From positions 1-64,000 of the forward strand of contig JAUNGM010000008.1 in NCBI GenBank assembly GCA_030524545.1: a DNA stretch of 64,000 bases, written 5' to 3'. This document shows positions 62,964 through 64,000 of this stretch, piece by piece. Within the stretch, counting starts at the first letter, position 1; each line of letters opens with the position of its first letter. Position numbers and translations under genes: made by a program. Below the pieces are notes generated by a model, which ran no database searches, had not been told where the DNA came from, and saw nothing but the letters and a program-made list of their open reading frames with translations. The DNA is from Eubacteriales bacterium (GTDB lineage: Bacteria > Bacillota > Clostridia > Lachnospirales > Lachnospiraceae).

Positions 62964-64000
62964 ATGAGAAAGAAAGAATTAGGAAGTTTATTACTTGCAG
63001 CAGTAATTGGATTTACCGGTATGTTTGGTTTTGCTCCGGCAAAGGCGGAGGCTGCGACTGTTAATACAGGACAGTTTGTGGTGGTTTTGGATCCGGGGCA
63101 TGGAGGATATGACTCCGGTGCTGTTGAAGTACACAACGGAAAGCAATATGTGGAGTCTGAAATCAACTGGAAAATCTCTAATTATACGAAACAGGAGCTT
63201 TCAAAATACAGCAATATAAAAGTAGTTCTTACCAGGACAAAGACAGAGTGTCCGAGCCTGGCGGCAAGAGTAATGACTGCAAAGAAGGCCAAAGCCGATC
63301 TGTTGGTAAGCCAGCACATAAACAGTGAAGACAGCGGCCTGGCCAGGGGTGCATCTGTTTTGATCTCCCAGGGAACTTACCGGGCGTCTTTGGCAGCCAA
63401 GGAAAAACTATTCGGCAGTTATGTTATGTCGGAACTTGGGAAGCTGGGAATTGCGATGCGTTATCAAGAGAGCGGCGGCATGGAATACCGCCTGAGTGAG
63501 AACGGAAGCAGATATCCCAATGGGGGTGTAAGAGATTACTATGCAATCGTTGCCGGCAGTATTGAAAGCAACTTGCCCGGAGTGATCATTGAACACGCTT
63601 TTATCAGTAATTATTCAGACGCTGTAAATTATTTAAGCACAGATGCAAAACTGAAAAAGCTCGGACAGGCAGATGCCAGAGCTATTGTGAAATATATCAA
63701 ACAGCTTCCGGCCAGAGAGGAGCCGTTGGATCCATCTAAAAAGAACGGATGGAAGAAAGAAAACGGAGCTTACTACTATTATAAAAATGACGTAAAAGCT
63801 GTCAATAAGATTCTGACTATAAATGGAGAAGTCTATTATGTAGACAAAAAGGGAAAGAGACAGTATGGCTGGAAGACCTTCCAGGGAAAGACCTATTATT
63901 TTCAGGAAGACGGTACGGCATGGCTTGGCTGGATGCGCATGGATGGAAACTGGTATTACTTTAACAGTAAGAAGGGGTATCTGTACAAAAATACCAAGCT
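62964..64000 (+). CDS. N-acetylmuramoyl-L-alanine amidase with wall-binding repeats (partial, 3' end beyond window)
   Basis: The frame is open from ATG 62964 (GGTGGGGAG upstream) to the window end, 345 codons. It has a signal peptide (to about residue 30), then an Amidase_3 domain with zinc ligand H46 in LDPGHGG, Glu in VESEINWKIS, His in SQHINSED and catalytic Glu in IIEHAFISN. From about residue 255, repeats such as GWKTFQGKTYYFQEDGTAWLGW begin and run off the edge. It cleaves the bond between muramic acid and the peptide stem. It follows the lysozyme gene, so the two are probably cotranscribed. Confidence 0.92.
   Translation, partial: MRKKELGSLLLAAVIGFTGMFGFAPAKAEAATVNTGQFVVVLDPGHGGYDSGAVEVHNGKQYVESEINWKISNYTKQELSKYSNIKVVLTRTKTECPSLAARVMTAKKAKADLLVSQHINSEDSGLARGASVLISQGTYRASLAAKEKLFGSYVMSELGKLGIAMRYQESGGMEYRLSENGSRYPNGGVRDYYAIVAGSIESNLPGVIIEHAFISNYSDAVNYLSTDAKLKKLGQADARAIVKYIKQLPAREEPLDPSKKNGWKKENGAYYYYKNDVKAVNKILTINGEVYYVDKKGKRQYGWKTFQGKTYYFQEDGTAWLGWMRMDGNWYYFNSKKGYLYKNTK

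Noticed and set aside
1-64000. tRNA, rRNA, insertion sequence or prophage genes
   Set aside because: I found no recognisable tRNA or rRNA sequence and no transposase, integrase or phage structural gene on either strand by reading. A covariance-model scan would be the decisive check.

Overview
The window reads as chromosome of a spore-forming, anaerobic gut Firmicute, most likely family Lachnospiraceae (genus not determined). The support is strong Shine-Dalgarno sites with TTGACA/TATAAT-type promoters, sporulation genes (gpr, spoIIP, a GerMN lipoprotein), the Bacillota block comEC-holA-rpsT-gpr-spoIIP-lepA-hemW, feoAB with a FeoB-associated Cys-rich protein, and tandem genes for wall enzymes with choline-binding-like repeats. 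I found no rRNA, tRNA, CRISPR array, phage module or insertion sequence.

Region 1 (1-3.5 kb) is the end of a carbohydrate operon: a sugar ABC permease tail, a GH43 glycosidase and an ArsR-type regulator with a large C-terminal domain. A degenerate sigma-factor-like protein follows. Region 2 (3.5-9.3 kb) holds an autoregulated MarR/heterodimeric ABC exporter operon, a DtxR/MntR-type regulator and an EamA transporter. Region 3 (9.5-12.5 kb) is a purine operon (guanine deaminase and NCS2 permease) behind a consensus promoter and a guanine-class riboswitch with an unusual J3/1 base. Region 4 (12.6-19.4 kb) has an AI-2E family exporter, a NarL-type two-component system divergent from an ABC-2 transporter, and a small protein.

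Region 5 (19.4-25.8 kb) is arginine biosynthesis: argG divergent from argCJBD, with both promoters carrying TTGCAT -35 boxes in a region with ArgR-box-like palindromes, and a 144-bp structured repeat between argJ and argB. Region 6 (25.8-29 kb) is ferrous iron uptake (feoA, feoB, a Cys-rich partner) plus a membrane-anchored HMA metallochaperone. Region 7 (29.1-33 kb) is an XRE/DUF3169/ABC cassette whose promoter is covered by three copies of one palindromic operator, followed by a YdcZ-type transporter.

Region 8 (33-47 kb) is the conserved competence/translation/sporulation block. Here a two-component system and a GerMN lipoprotein sit between comEA and comEC, and lepA has an upstream region built of duplicated hairpins. 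Region 9 (47-58.4 kb) has uvrA, mreB, recD2, comF, two unrecognised membrane proteins, and then the c-di-AMP pair cdaA-cdaR with HPr. Region 10 (58.4 kb to the end) is a run of secreted wall enzymes with the same type of wall-binding repeat: an L,D-transpeptidase, a GH25 lysozyme and an amidase cut by the window edge.

Most genes belong to well-known families. The least explained elements are the argJ-argB repeat, the lepA upstream repeats, the purine riboswitch variant, the triple-operator XRE cassette with a G10 tract at its ribosome binding site, the sigma-like protein without region 4, and the membrane-protein pair upstream of cdaA.
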